Positions 27,186 through 46,420 of a stretch of DNA of 64,000 bases are shown here, piece by piece (position 1 is the first letter of the stretch; each line of letters opens with the position of its first letter). A program made the position numbers and the translations under genes. The notes under the pieces are model-generated. The model was not told the origin of the DNA. It did no database searches and was given only the letters and a program-made list of their open reading frames with translations. The stretch is from Chondrilla cf. caribensis (lineage: Eukaryota; Porifera; Demospongiae; Chondrillida; Chondrillidae): assembly GCA_964020155.1 (NCBI GenBank), contig OZ026549.1, positions 1,883,633 to 1,947,632 of the forward strand, written 5' to 3'.

Positions 27186-27467
27186 GTGAGTACAGTTCCC
27201 CATGTAGCCCATTTCACATGTCACTGAACCCTGTAATGCAGTTCTCCACTGGACACCTTGGATCAATCCTATTCATACACTCATACGTACACATATTGTC
27301 CATCTCAATCCTCTTCATACATTCATGTGTATGTATACATATATTGTCCATGCATGGACCCCTAAAGTCCCTATTCCTCCTCTCAGGAATGTAGTGTACC
27401 TAGATTTCTTGACAGATGTGCTTGTGGATGGAGCTTACCTTGTGGACATAACTGTGTAAGACCTGTC

Positions 27468-27589
27468 TTAACGGGGTGTGTCTACCCGATGGGGAGGTGT
27501 GTACTCAACTTTGTCCAACTCCTTGAAAGGAGCGTGGTCATCTGTGTGTTTCGCTGTGTCATATTGGGAGGCCTTGTCCACCTGATCCA
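27468..27589 (-). CDS. Possible terminal exon, unknown protein
   Basis: On the minus strand an acceptor (tccacacag) is followed by about 39 open codons reading DQVDKASQYDTAKHTDDHAP and ending VDTPR and a stop. The composition is protein-like. The plus strand over the same bases has an equally good donor (acag then gtaagtg), so strand is not settled. No upstream partner exon found. Confidence 0.25.
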
Positions 27590-27613
27590 CTGTGTGGACA
27601 ACAGGTAAGTGTG

Positions 27614-27615
27614 TG

Positions 27616-27681
<66 letters not shown>
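27614..27681. repeat. (TG)n microsatellite
   Basis: About 68 bp of TG repeat with minor interruptions. Confidence 0.95.
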
Positions 27682-27684
<3 letters not shown>

Positions 27685-28204
27685 TGTATGCATCCATGCA
27701 TCATGTGATGTGTGTATGTGGTGTGTTGTCTATGTATTATTTGGAAGGTCAAGTATGCATGTACATGTCTAGAACTATCTGCATCCAATGTATCTATGCT
27801 GTTATACAGCCAGTGGTCGTGTATAAGCCAAAGATCAAAAACAGACAGTAAATGAGACTACAAAATTCCTCAAATTAATGAAGTATACGTACGTAGGTAC
27901 GTACATAGGTTGCATTGTAAATTATGTATGGAGACTACTGTAAAATTGACAACACTAAATCAATAGTACTATGTATATAGTGGTGTTTGGTGTCAAACTG
28001 TAGCTCCTGCTACACTGGGTATATATATGATGACTACTGGGGTCATGATCATGGTAGTACTGCATACGTATCACGTTCGAGATCAGCACAACGAGTCATG
28101 TCTTAATGCAAATAAGTTATCGTCAGGAATATCAACTAATAATATAGAAAGAAGTTACTGAAGGAAATAATTGTTTTCTTACACAACAATCATTCATTTT
28201 TCGA
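27682..28204. other. Intergenic, no gene seen
   Basis: AT-rich, with many tacgtac/gtacat words. Nothing supported on either strand. Confidence 0.5.
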
Positions 28205-28520
28205 ACAACCTATCATGCAGCAGCCATTTTCAAGGAAGTCACTTTTGACTGCACGTGTATACAATTGGTTTCCTCCTCCTGACTGCACGTATGTGCCTGT
28301 CCCTGTATTGGGTTTATTGAGGTTTGAAGTTGATGTGTTTTGTTATTACATGGATGTAGGCTGTCACACTAATGAGTGCTTCTCATTGGAAAGGTGTACA
28401 TGGTCTATATACTGTGATGAAGATACAGTTCATACATAATTATGACATAGTTGTATTATAATTTTGTCTGCTATCTGAAGGCTGATTATATAGCATGTAT
28501 ATAGAATACTACTGATGTAT
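28205..28520 (+). repeat. Dispersed segment with cysteine-rich open frame (copy 1 of 2)
   Basis: About 300 bp match the reverse complement of 62585-62880. Both copies keep an open frame ending in CTWS(I/V)YCDEDTVHT and a stop, preceded by FCYYMD(V/A)GC. In copy 1 the frame is open from an ATG at 28215 for 74 codons. In copy 2 a clean acceptor (gtttgcag) precedes the conserved part, suggesting an ancestral last exon of a small cysteine-rich protein. No signal peptide exon is visible nearby. It could also be part of a transposable element. Confidence 0.45.
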
Positions 28521-29318
28521 AAGCAGCATAATATGTACTACTAGTACTAGTTTGTGTTTACTTTAGAATTTACAAACATAATATTAATATTAATGCATCT
28601 ATTTTAAAACATTATGACATCCTTTTGCGCATAATATTCAATTTTTGTCCATTATCATTATTGTATTGTACATCTAATATTAATACAACAATTTACAGAA
28701 TGTGAACAATTTACCTTGTTTTCAATATCACATAAATATATGTGTAGGTGCCTGTTATGAGCTGCTTGTAGTCACATCAACCTCAATAATAATATAATAT
28801 ATATGTATAATATGTATCCATGTACCCATTAATTTTGTATGCAAGTACAAGTAGTTTAAATTCGTTTTCAAAAAATATGCATAATAATATGGTGGATAAA
28901 CCAGTTCGGTGGATTAACTGGATGTTCATTGGTACTTGTACATTATATTGGTATGTACTGGGAAATTGTGGTGGATTGAAAGGTTGTATAAAATAGTGGT
29001 GGATTAGTAATTAATTTCACTGTATAAAATATGAGATTAACACATTATATCATGTTATAGACGAGAAGGTACTATAATTATAGTTAGTATACGCATAATA
29101 TATAATGTGTAGTACGCGTATACCTCATTATCATGCAATTACTTATAGCACCCATTTCTATATAACAATGTAAGTTTACTATAATAGAATTCGAAGATAA
29201 ACTAATAATAATAATTATCAATAACAATTCTAAGTACTATTCAATAGCATACAAATGGCATTCATGTTCCTAACTCCACACACGTACATACAAGGTGTTA
29301 ACACATGCATGCTGAGTT
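28521..29318. other. AT-rich intergenic with part of a dispersed MITE
   Basis: 28893-29010 matches, in reverse orientation, the inner part of the element at 54246-54420 (shared cttgtacattatattgg and a ggtggatta end). The remainder is AT-rich without a gene. Confidence 0.5.
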
Positions 29319-33821
<4,503 letters not shown>

Positions 33822-33881
33822 CTTATGCAGAGTCACATTCACGTGTGAGTCACGTGTTCGCATTACGCAATTCCAGGGGAA
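33822..33881. promoter_or_regulatory. Divergent promoter, UCHL3 / PAM17-like
   Basis: Only 60 bp separate the two start codons, so the 5' regions must overlap and share control. No TATA box is visible. The interval contains gtgagtcacgtg, with an E-box-like CACGTG. Confidence 0.6.
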
Positions 33882-34924
33882 ATGCTAGCAAATTCTCTGC
33901 AAAACGGTTGTCGAATTTTCACCCCTTGTCTGAACATTTCGAAGAAAAGCGTGTTTCAGTGGACATCATCTTTGTCAATTTACCCTCGTGACGTGAACAG
34001 TAATGTTTTTAAGCATTATTCAACTCCCAGCGAGTCAAAACGTCAAATGACTTTTGAAGAATATAAAAAACTAAAGAAGCGGTTGAAGTGGACGGCTAGA
34101 GTGGCCGGAATACCTGGGTTTGCCGTTTTCTCTGGCATATCAGCAGCTATCAACGTTCACTACCATCCCGACATAATGAACCTAGAAGCAGCAGAAGTAC
34201 AGCCAATCCTGTGAGTCCAACCTCATAAGGTAAAATGGGGTAACATTGATTCCTAACAACTACAACAGTTATTTCTGGTAACAAGACGTCATCCTCATTT
34301 TAGGCAAGAAGGGGTAACTGGGTTAAAATAACCTTTTGCATATTTCCAACTGCAAACATAAGTGAATTTTCAGTCAAATTTCCAAAGTTCCTTCATTCCT
34401 GAAGTTACCCCATTTTACCTTACATACGTAAACATAACAATACATCTTTGTATGTACATATTATGTTATTATTGTACATTAAACACCCGTGTACATATTG
34501 TACATATATGTGTTATCATTCAAAGAGTTGCTACGTACTTGAACAATTCTTTCACGCTGACTGTATTGGATGTTCACATCTGGTAAAACCAGTGCATACG
34601 TACATGCTGACTAGATTGCAGGGTGGATTGTTGTAGCATTAAGGACATATTATCCTTGAAATTGTCTGGAGTTGTATCTGATAAGTGATCCTTATTTCAT
34701 ACTTTCAGACCTATGTACATATGTACGTACTGGCAACTACATATCAATGTGTTGTTTTACATCAGTTTGATTCACTTCCTTTTCTGTCGTTAGTGGAATG
34801 GATCCAATAGTGTTTGCATCATTGTGTGGTTTTGGAGCTGGAACTGTTGGATTCTTTGTGGGAGCTTCATTGTTTAATACCATGTGGAGAGTGATGTTTA
34901 GGAAGAAATATGGATTACTAAAAG

Positions 34925-35000
<76 letters not shown>

Positions 35001-35013
35001 GTGCGTGCACGCG

Positions 35014-35062
<49 letters not shown>

Positions 35063-35094
35063 TTGTGTGTGTGTGTGTCTGTGTGTGTTTCTGG

Positions 35095-35146
<52 letters not shown>

Positions 35147-35606
35147 GTTGTGTAGTAGTGCTGAGGGAGTATGTGTGTGGAGGGATCACTTTGATAATGA
35201 CAAGTGGAGTCTTATGTACATATTTGACGCATATATGTGTGTACGTATGTGTATGTATTTTTCAGCAATACATATACGTAGAGGTGGTGTATAAATATAG
35301 TATTATACATATCAGTGTTCTAGTATGGGTGTACATGTGTTGCATTAAATAATTGTGTTATTGAGTCCTTTGGAATGCCTGGTCAAAGATATCCTCCTTC
35401 TCTTGTGTTCTGTGTCACTTCAGAGGGATGAAGATTTCTTGCAGCGAATACAGAAGTTTCGGTTTTCAGAGTTCAGTCGATATGAGGATGACTACTATGG
35501 GGACAAGATCATGACCCTGAGTGACTACCGACAGTGGATCAGACAACAGCAGAGAAGAAGGGAATCAGCAGAGAAGTTTGCAAGAGAGGGTAAATCAGAG
35601 AAGTAG
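33882..35606 (+). CDS. PAM17: PAM17-like mitochondrial import motor subunit
   Basis: Exons 33882-34210, 34794-34926 and 35424-35606 join in phase to 214 residues. The first ~50 residues are basic and hydroxyl-rich, as in a mitochondrial presequence. Two membrane segments follow, one at about residues 75-95 and one after GMDPIVFASLCGFGAGTVGF. The C-terminal part, with RDEDFLQRIQKFRFSEF and DDYYGDKIMTLSDYRQWIRQ, resembles fungal Pam17 (PDYYGEKI and YRQWLR motifs). Pam17 is an inner-membrane part of the TIM23-associated import motor. It is mainly described from fungi, so the assignment rests on motif order, size (yeast about 197 residues) and topology. The exon 2 donor is the first GT of a (TG)n microsatellite. 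Confidence 0.7.
34226..34422. mobile_element. 197-bp MITE in PAM17-like intron 1
   Basis: Perfect 19-bp inverted ends, TAAGGTAAAATGGGGTAAC at 34226-34244 and its complement at 34404-34422. Same end type as the element at 1536-2138. Confidence 0.85.
34927..35142. repeat. (TG)n microsatellite at a splice donor
   Basis: TG repeat with a few interruptions that begins exactly at the exon 2 donor of the PAM17-like gene. Confidence 0.95.
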
Positions 35607-35853
35607 ACGTCCTCTTCATTCCTTGCTCGATGGTCAAAGCAGTGTAAAAGTTAAAACTACTCACACACGTCATTTGTGTTTTGTGTTTTGTTGTACTTTT
35701 GTACTTAGTTGTTTAATCCAATCAATAATACTTCACCATGCTCCTCACATTGTACTGTCTTTTAATACATCTACAATATACACTATAATCATTATTACAT
35801 AGTGATAGTCACCATACCATGTGACATGGGATGCAGAGTTTACATACTCATTA

Positions 35854-36028
35854 CAGTGGAACCTCTCTATTACAAACCTCTGAATTACAAAAACCTCTAT
35901 AATAAGGACACCATTCTGTGTCCCAGTGTAGTACTGTAGTGTATAAAATGACCTCTGAATTGAGGAAACCTCTCTATTAAGGACTAAACTCAAGGTCCCA
36001 AAGTGTCCGTAATAGAGAGGTTCCACTG
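35854..36028. mobile_element. 175-bp pogo-like MITE
   Basis: Inverted ends CAGTGGAACCTCTCTATTA and complement, flanked by TA on both sides. The CAGTGGAACC end and TA target are typical of pogo/Tigger-derived MITEs. Internal inverted copies of cctctctatta/taatagagagg are also present. Confidence 0.85.
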
Positions 36029-36195
36029 TATTACATATGTACTTTTCAGTGTACCTACATATATGATGCATGTTGTGTGGTTAGTGGCATGCATGGTGTG
36101 TACTGTATAGCACATACGTAGGAATCACATTTGGTGAGTTTATGAAAAATTCTGGTTGGTGCCTTGAAATTTGGCAATTAGTACCAATTCCCCGC

Positions 36196-36303
36196 AGAGA
36201 AGTTTGCAAGAGAGAGTAAATCAGAGAAGTACGTAGATGTCCTCTCTACGTACATTCCTTGCTCGATGGTCAAAGCAGTGTAAAAGTTGAAACTGCTCAC
36301 ACA
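36196..36303 (+). repeat. Duplicated 3' end of the PAM17-like gene
   Basis: Matches about 35567-35683, including the last codons, stop and 3' flank, with a few substitutions and a small insertion. The match resumes at 40583 beyond the 4.3-kb transposon, so the duplication came first and the transposon then landed in the second copy. Not a gene. Confidence 0.8.
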
Positions 36304-38418
36304 CAGGGCGAAAAACTGAGTTTCAACTGAAATGAAACCATTTGAAACCAATGTGAAAGGTGCATTTTCAATTGTGTTTCAAGCAGGTTTCCACTTGCTA
36401 TGAAACATGGGGTTTATCAAGTTTCAAACTGTGCAAAGGCCTTTATTCAACTTGGTTTCGATAACCATGAGGAAACCACTTGAAACATGGGGTTTAAAAG
36501 TCTGTTGGAACCTACTTGTTACTAAGCTGAAACCATAATCATGAAACTCTCTTCCCATATTGAAACTAAGGTTTCATTATCGTATACATGCACATGCAAT
36601 TATTGAAACCCATAAATATACTTGTGAAACCTAACAATACTCAATTGAAACTTATATCTTAATACACATGCGTATAGTATTATAAAAATGCAACGTATGA
36701 CATTATTAAATTTTGAAAATCATAATACATATAAAGTTATATAATATAACATGTAACATGTACAAATGTACATAACATACTGAAACAATAACGTCTACAA
36801 CAATGGTACTAGAGCTATTATCTTAGCAATAACAGATTAATACAGATGATGCCAAAAACACAGGTATAATGTTACACGTGCAATGTAGTTGTGAACCTCA
36901 CAGTTCACTTGGCAGTTCATTGCTGTCAAGCAACTTCCCTTTGTCTCCACTGTAGTATCTGTGGTGGATTTAAACGGAATATGAATGTGATCGTTAAACA
37001 AAATTAATAAATAAAATCAAACGTACATACGTCTCTTAAATGCTTGGCTTTATAGTGAATTTTGCGATGTGCAGGAAGAATACCACTCTGTTCCCATTGC
37101 ATCAGTTTTGAGTTTCTGTAATAGCACTTACGTGCGTCTATATATTGATAATATAGGAGTGAATGTGGGAAGTCAAACGCAAACATGGCATAATATGTAC
37201 TCACCAAGAATTTCACCACTGGTAACAGTACTGAGGATTGTTCAATACTTCCCTAGTGATAAGTTTTGTTACCGAAGCACTACCACCTGAGTGGAATAAT
37301 ACAGCAATAAGTAGAATCTGTAATAATCATTGATTCAGAAGAAATGTACAATATTTGAAATATACCTTTAAGAAAATGTCCATCTTGGGAGTTTTCTCGT
37401 TGGTTTACCAGTAGCCATTAGTATACTGTTCACACAGTATTCTGCATATAGGTACCAATAAAGAATCATGTTAAAACACAGAAATTTCATGTACAACAAA
37501 CCATTGTCTGCAGTGAAGCTGTTATCTTGACCTGAGTTCCATGTTTTTTCAGGGATGATCCTTAGTAAGCCTTTCAGTTTTTGTTTAGCTTTTCATGTTT
37601 CTTCAAAAAAACAGCATTTCCTCCAATGTCACCCACATTTCTTCCTTAGAGCTTTCCATATTCAGCCATCCTGGCTTAAAACTAGTCAACAAAGTGCAAA
37701 TCCACAGTGAGGGCTTATTCTTCTTGCTTGAGTGATTTTCAAATTTTGGAGGGATCGCTATGGCAACCATGAGGTCACATTATTAAGTAGTCAAAACAAT
37801 TACATAATATCAGATGATGTAATTCATTGGGTATACTCTTGTGGTGGGCGTGACTGCATAAAATTCATATACCTGGGCAAATGTGAAGCAATACAGATTG
37901 CCTGGGACACTATGGGTATCCCCATAGGAAGAGGTGTAACCAGAGAAATTGACCAAATATGGTTAGTAAACAGGAAGTTGGCAAACTTGGAGGGAAACAC
38001 CAAGTAATAACTTAATCCATAAAAAGTCTGACACAATATTGCTACAAATATCCCCAACAGGAAGAGGCGTAACCAGATAAAAAGATCAAATATTGATAAT
38101 TATAGAGGAAGTGGCTGATTTTGGAGGGAAACACTCAGACCTGTAGGTGTTCTGGGGAAGGATAGTAAGAATGGGTAAGAAAGAAGAGAAACCAGAAAAG
38201 ACAATTGCAGAGACTTGGAGGAGAGTTAATAGTTATCCCCTAACAGATGATCAATATTTACAGTCAAATAAACTGCATAAGAGTGCAGCAACATCAACAG
38301 TATTTGGTGGAACTGCAGCCTGCATGGTTCATAATGTTCAGTATTGGTATGCTACTAGTATGATAAATTTGCACACATTAGAATATATGCTGGCTATAGC
38401 ACTGTTGTTTGGTGATGG

Positions 38419-39285
38419 CTTGACACTGTGTGTTACGGGTTGGCCACAGCAATGTTGTTGTGTGACGACTGGACACTGTGTGTTACGGGTTGGCCACAGC
38501 AATGTTGTTGTGTGATGACTGGACACTGTGTGTTACGGGTTGGCCACAGCACTGTTGTTGTGTGACGACTGGACACTGTGTGTTACGGGTTGGCCACAGC
38601 ACTGTTGTTGTGTGACGACTGGACACTGTGTGTTACGGGTTGGCCACAGCACTGTTGTTGTGTGACGACTGGACACTGTGTGTTACGGGTTGGCCACGGC
38701 ACTGTTGTTGTGTGACGACTGGACACTGTGTGTTACGGGTTGGCCACGGCACTGTTGTTGTGTGACGACTGGACACTGTGTGTTACAGGTTGGCCACGGC
38801 ACTGTTGTTGTGTGACGACTGGACACTGTGTGTTACGGGTTGGCCACGGCACTGTTGTTGTGTGACGACTGGACACTGTGTGTTACGGGTTGGCCACAGC
38901 ACTGTTGTTGTGTGACGACTGGACACTGTGTGTTACGGGTTGGCCACGGCACTGTTGTTGTGTGACGACTGGACACTGTGTGTTACGGGTTGGCCACAGC
39001 ACTGTGTTTGTGTGACGACTGGACACTGTGTGTTACGGGTTGGCCACAGCACTGTTGTTGTGTGACGACTGGACACTGTGTGTTACGGGTTGGCCACAGC
39101 ACTGTTGTTGTGTGACGACTGGACACTGTGTGTTACGGGTTGGCCACAGCACTGTGTTTGTGTGACGACTGGACACTGTGTGTTACGGGTTGGCCACAGC
39201 ACTGTTGTTGTGTGACGACTGGACACTGTGACGACTGGACACTGTGTGTTACGGGTTGGCCACAGCAATGTATTTGTGCTACAAC
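38419..39285. repeat. 50-bp satellite, about 17 copies
   Basis: Head-to-tail copies of a 50-bp unit containing gtgtgttacgggttggccac and a ttgttgtgtgacgactg segment. Copies are nearly identical. Variants (cacagcaatg, cacggcactg) recur, showing recent expansion by unequal exchange or slippage. It lies inside the 4.3-kb transposon. Open frames across it are repeat artefacts. Confidence 0.95.
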
Positions 39286-39769
39286 TGGACACTACACTCA
39301 TGATGCAATGTTACTGACTATTGTAGTATAAAAGGTCCGGTAATACAAGATCACATGACAATTCAGAGACAAATGACTTAGTATAATATAGGTTCATTCT
39401 TGTTAAAAATATTTCCTGATAAACAAGTCTGGTACATCGTACAGATAGTAGGGCTTCCTGCAATCACAGCAATTACAAATCTTTGAAGTGCAATGATCAC
39501 ATAGATAATCTTCATTTCATTGCAATAATCTTTGGCTTCAATAAAGATATAATGGGTACGAACTTAAGCTGTACATTGCATGCAATGTACACAATTGTGC
39601 ACAATCTCATACCTTTCCCTTATAAGTGTGTTCATAGTGTGTATACGTCTGATACATACGTAACAGTTATGACCACAAGCTTTAATAAAACGAGCGTTTA
39701 CGACAGAAACCTATTAATTTTATTGAGTGAACTTCAGCACATCATATCACTTTCAACAGAAATATTAAA

Positions 39770-39961
39770 ATGGAAAAGAACACCGAATCAGATAGAACTC
39801 AGCCTCTGATTAGCGATCCAGTTCGGGATTTTCGACATGTATGTCCACACTGCCATGAAACACTTGCTCAACGCACCTGGCGGCATCACCAGACTGAATG
39901 TGGACCCCAAACCAATAATGATGAAGGCGAAGATGAGGAGGCTCCACCGCGAAACAAATAA
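39770..39961 (+). CDS. Small ORF with CxxC...HH...C zinc-finger-like motif
   Basis: A 63-codon frame opens with MEKNTESDRTQPL and contains HVCPHCHETLAQRTWRHHQ followed by ECGP. The spacing of Cys, Cys, His, His and Cys resembles small zinc fingers found at the N terminus of some transposon proteins in animals. It ends in an acidic tail. Because it lies inside the 4.3-kb element it may be a relic of that element's coding capacity. No catalytic domain follows. Function is inference only. Confidence 0.35.
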   Translation: MEKNTESDRTQPLISDPVRDFRHVCPHCHETLAQRTWRHHQTECGPQTNNDEGEDEEAPPRNK

Positions 39962-40599
39962 TTGCAACAGGCCATGGAGAACACCATCCAAAGTGATGAG
40001 GGTGTTTATAAAGTTCAATAAATGATAAAAACTACTAAAACTATACAAAAACTTTCAAACTAGTCTTATTTCTAAAGTATAATAGTACGAACTGGCTTCT
40101 ATACCTATCCAATTGCGATCGCGATCGGCCATCTTTAAACTATTATGACGTAATGAACCCATAAAAGTATTATGATGAGACTCACCAATCATTATACAAT
40201 TGCAAATCAAGGAATAAAGATGAGTTATAAAAATGAAACCAAGCTTAAGACCAAAGCCTATGACACTACAGGATGTTATGAACCCTTTCCACCAAACCAT
40301 ATTTCATATACAAAATCTATATATAAAATGATGTCTCATTATAATATTATATAACTATATTATAATATAATATGTATATGATATTGAATAATTACAAAGC
40401 TGAAGTAGTCAATTGCAAGATTGCTTAATATAATAATACAACTGCTATTTGTGAATGGAGTTTCATACAGATGAAACTTCAATGAAACAACTGAAACCTG
40501 GAGTATTACTTTACGCTTGTGGTTTCTCAAGTTTCATGTCAGGTTTCAAGGAGGGTGAAACTTGCCTTTTGCCCCTGTGACACTCACACATCATTTGTG

Positions 40600-41262
40600 T
40601 TTTGACCAGCACTACTAGAAGTTTACTGATTGTTGAATAAGATGTGTATACCATATGTACGTATAATATTATTGCTAAACACACATACACACAAGAATGT
40701 ACATATACGTATCTATATTAAACCAATTGCAATAATTGCAACTATTATTGATATGTTACTGCATGATTAAAGCCACAATATGTATATGTATATTATACAA
40801 TAATTATTGTGGTAATTTTGTACATGAATATGTACATGCATTATACATATGAATAATAATGACGAATAATATAATCATATATTCTTGCATACATCTATTT
40901 ATTGGCAACAAATGATATCAATGTATCATAAGACATACGTAGGCATAAAATTAGCCATATAGGAAAATTCATTCTATAGTCCTCAATCCTTTCCTATGCA
41001 GTGGTGATATTAGGCTTGTTGCAATTTAATTGTTGAGGTTAAAAATAAAACTAGATTCAAAATGGCTGAGCTATAACATAATGTGTAGGTAGAATAACAC
41101 GACAGAGTATGAAGAAGAAAAATAATAATATTACACTTGTAATATAACATGCCATAGGATACAAATTCATGGAATTAAGGTTTACTCTATATGGGATAAC
41201 ATTGGTATACATCTGATACAATACAGCATATGCATGCATGTAGTGAGGGGGTGGGGTCCTGC
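40600..41262. other. Intergenic, AT-rich, no gene seen
   Basis: Between the transposon right flank and the ZCCHC10 stop codon. Probably includes the ZCCHC10 3' untranslated region on the minus strand. Confidence 0.5.
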
Positions 41263-43354
<2,092 letters not shown>

Positions 43355-43436
43355 TATGAACTATGTACGTTAGAATATTAGCGGTTGCGTTCGCTTCGCG
43401 TTTTATAATTGCGCAATACGAAAGCCTTCAGTGGTG
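43355..43436. promoter_or_regulatory. Divergent promoter, ZCCHC10 / SMIM20
   Basis: 82 bp separate the start codons. It contains ttataattgcgcaata, which could serve as a shared core promoter, and a small inverted gcgttcgcttcgcg. Shared control is inferred from spacing. Confidence 0.55.
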
Positions 43437-44700
<1,264 letters not shown>

Positions 44701-44959
44701 AAAACGAATAAATCCCCTCTGCATGGACTCCTTGCATGCACAATGCTTCACACGACTCATCAAATGTTTGTGCCACTGTCTAATTTCTGGTAGATTTGAC
44801 CCACACTGACAAATGAAACACTCCAATCTGATATTAACCTCCTGGTTTTGTCAGATCTCCTGCGCTTAGTTCATTCATTACTCTAGAACAATTCCGAGAT
44901 CTACCCATACCAGTAGTGTTATGAAAACATTGGTTGCCATGTATTTATATGTTATGTGT

Positions 44960-46420
44960 TATCATGCCAGAGGGGGGGGGGGGTGTCAAGCAGATATTTG
45001 GTATAGACCTAGCTCGGATTAGTAACTTTATTCTGAAGTGTTCCCTATATCCGTAATAGGTCTGTAACCCTATATTTTTAGTTATTCAAATGGTCAATAG
45101 CATTCTTCAATATATATATTATGTACGTATGTGTCATACTGATGTTGGGAAGACTTTGAGCAGCTACAAAACGTATGTATCATGCATTTGGTTGAGAACC
45201 CAAATTCTAGAAAGCTCTCTATCTCCGTGTATGGCCTGTTACTTTAGATACATTTGTAGATGCTTAATATACCCAATGTATAGGAGAAATATAGGGAGAA
45301 TAAGGCTATAAGCACCATTTGGTGTAGCTCACATTAAAGGGTGCATGCCAGCTTGATATTTGTATATAACCCAACTATCTGGGGGCGTGATCTACATTAT
45401 GAAACAATCCCCATCTCCATTTGTGACCTGCAACCTTAGCTAAATTCGGAAGTGCTAAATATTTTCAATTTCCTTTGTGTGGGAGTAGGAGAAAATGAGA
45501 AGCACCTCATGGTGTAGCTCATGGGAGAGGAGCATGTCAAGCAAATATTGGTCTAGACATAGCTTTGGTTCAAAACTAAATTCTAAAATCCCATGAGCTA
45601 CACCGAGAGGAGCATGTCAAGCAAATATTGGTCTAGACATAGCTTTGGTTCAAAACTAAATTCTAAAACACTCCCCCTCTCGTACATGTCCTGTACACCT
45701 AACTACATTCAGAGGTGCCTAATATTATTAGTGAAAGGGAGAGAACGGAGGAAACATGCTAAGCACCTTTTATGTAGCTCATAGCAGAGTGGGTGTGTCA
45801 AGCTGATATTTGGTATAAATTCTTAAACTTGTCCAATCTCCATACACTAGTTTTTCAAGACAGTACTATGGGGTCAAAGTCCACTCTGACACCACAATTT
45901 CCAAACCTACAAACATAGGGTTAGACACCTGTCTAAAATTACGTAGACGTAGTGCACACATACATGAGTACTCTATTAAAGCACACCTTGTATGTACGTA
46001 CAGTACACACATATGGGTGTTTTATTGTAGCATCTTTGTACATATACATACGTATCAATCACTCAATATGTACATGCCCCTAAAGGCTGGGATTGTTTTT
46101 ATAAGATACCCTAAAAACAGGAGAGGATGGAAATCATGGAGCTGAGAGGTTTGTGTGTCCAACTGATAATCAGTCCAGACCTAGTTTTGGTTGGGAACTA
46201 TATATTGAATGCGACCTGTGAATTTTATGCCTTCAGAGGTGACTAATATTTGAGGGGGAATAAGGGAATGACGTTAAGCAGTATTTGGTGTAGCTAATTG
46301 CAGAGGGGGCGTGTCTATCAGATACTTGATTCAAACCTATTAGGTCAGAAACTTGAACAAGGCCTGCGACCCTAGCTACATTTGGATCTTGAGGTGCCTA
46401 ATCTATAAGGTTTTTCAAAG
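44960..46420. repeat. Degenerate tandem repeat array
   Basis: Six or more diverged units share words such as gtgtagctca, atgtcaagc(a/t)(a/g)atattgg and tagacctagctttggtt, at about 44985, 45345, 45535, 45605, 45795, 46155 and 46310. A 63-bp stretch is repeated exactly at 45523-45587 and 45604-45666. Related sequence in inverted orientation occurs at 59950-60360. No gene. Confidence 0.7.
46118..46157 (+). pseudogene. CTP synthase exon relic (about 39 bp)
   Basis: aacaggagaggatggaaatc and the following bases match the CTPS exon near 14702-14740 with one difference in about 39. The exon's QERMEIMEL codons are kept but the flanks belong to the repeat array. A small copy of a coding exon and its donor has been pasted into repeat DNA. 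Confidence 0.8.

Larger units (their letters stand above)
36304..40582. mobile_element. 4.3-kb non-autonomous DNA transposon
   Basis: The left end CAGGGCGAAAAACTGAGTTTC and the complement of the right end, CAGGGGCAAAAGGCAAGTTTC, are imperfect inverted repeats. The 8-bp sequence ctcacaca flanks it (36296-36303, 40583-40590). The undisturbed first copy of the duplicated host sequence at 35676 gives the empty site. Both ends carry many GAAAC/GTTTC words (36310-36660, 40455-40560), probably subterminal protein-binding sites. An 8-bp target duplication with CAGGG ends fits hAT or Zisupton-like elements. No full transposase is present. Inside are a 50-bp satellite, an internal duplicated segment (37917-38003 and 38048-38133) and short open frames. 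Confidence 0.75.

Noticed and set aside
27439..27590. Open minus-strand exon running on to a strong donor at 27438
   Set aside because: Rechecking the bases shows a TAA after VDTPR, so the frame closes before that donor.
37732..38007. 91-codon frame in the 4.3-kb transposon
   Set aside because: It covers an internal duplicated segment and has no family resemblance that I can see.
38147..38515. Possible gene for a 122-residue protein (reads MGKKEEKPEKTIAETWRRV)
   Set aside because: Half of it is satellite sequence and the rest has no recognised motif or splice partner; it lies inside the transposon.
38419..39285. CRISPR-like regular repeat
   Set aside because: Units are directly adjacent without unique spacers, and the context is a eukaryotic transposon.
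38338..39331. Repetitive frames reading TGWPQ and CPVVTQQ units
   Set aside because: They read through the 50-bp satellite; 50 is not a multiple of three, so the frame rotates and no protein repeat is maintained.
45900..46420. Functional second CTP synthase gene
   Set aside because: Only about 39 bp match; the flanks are repeat array and there are no other CTPS exons.
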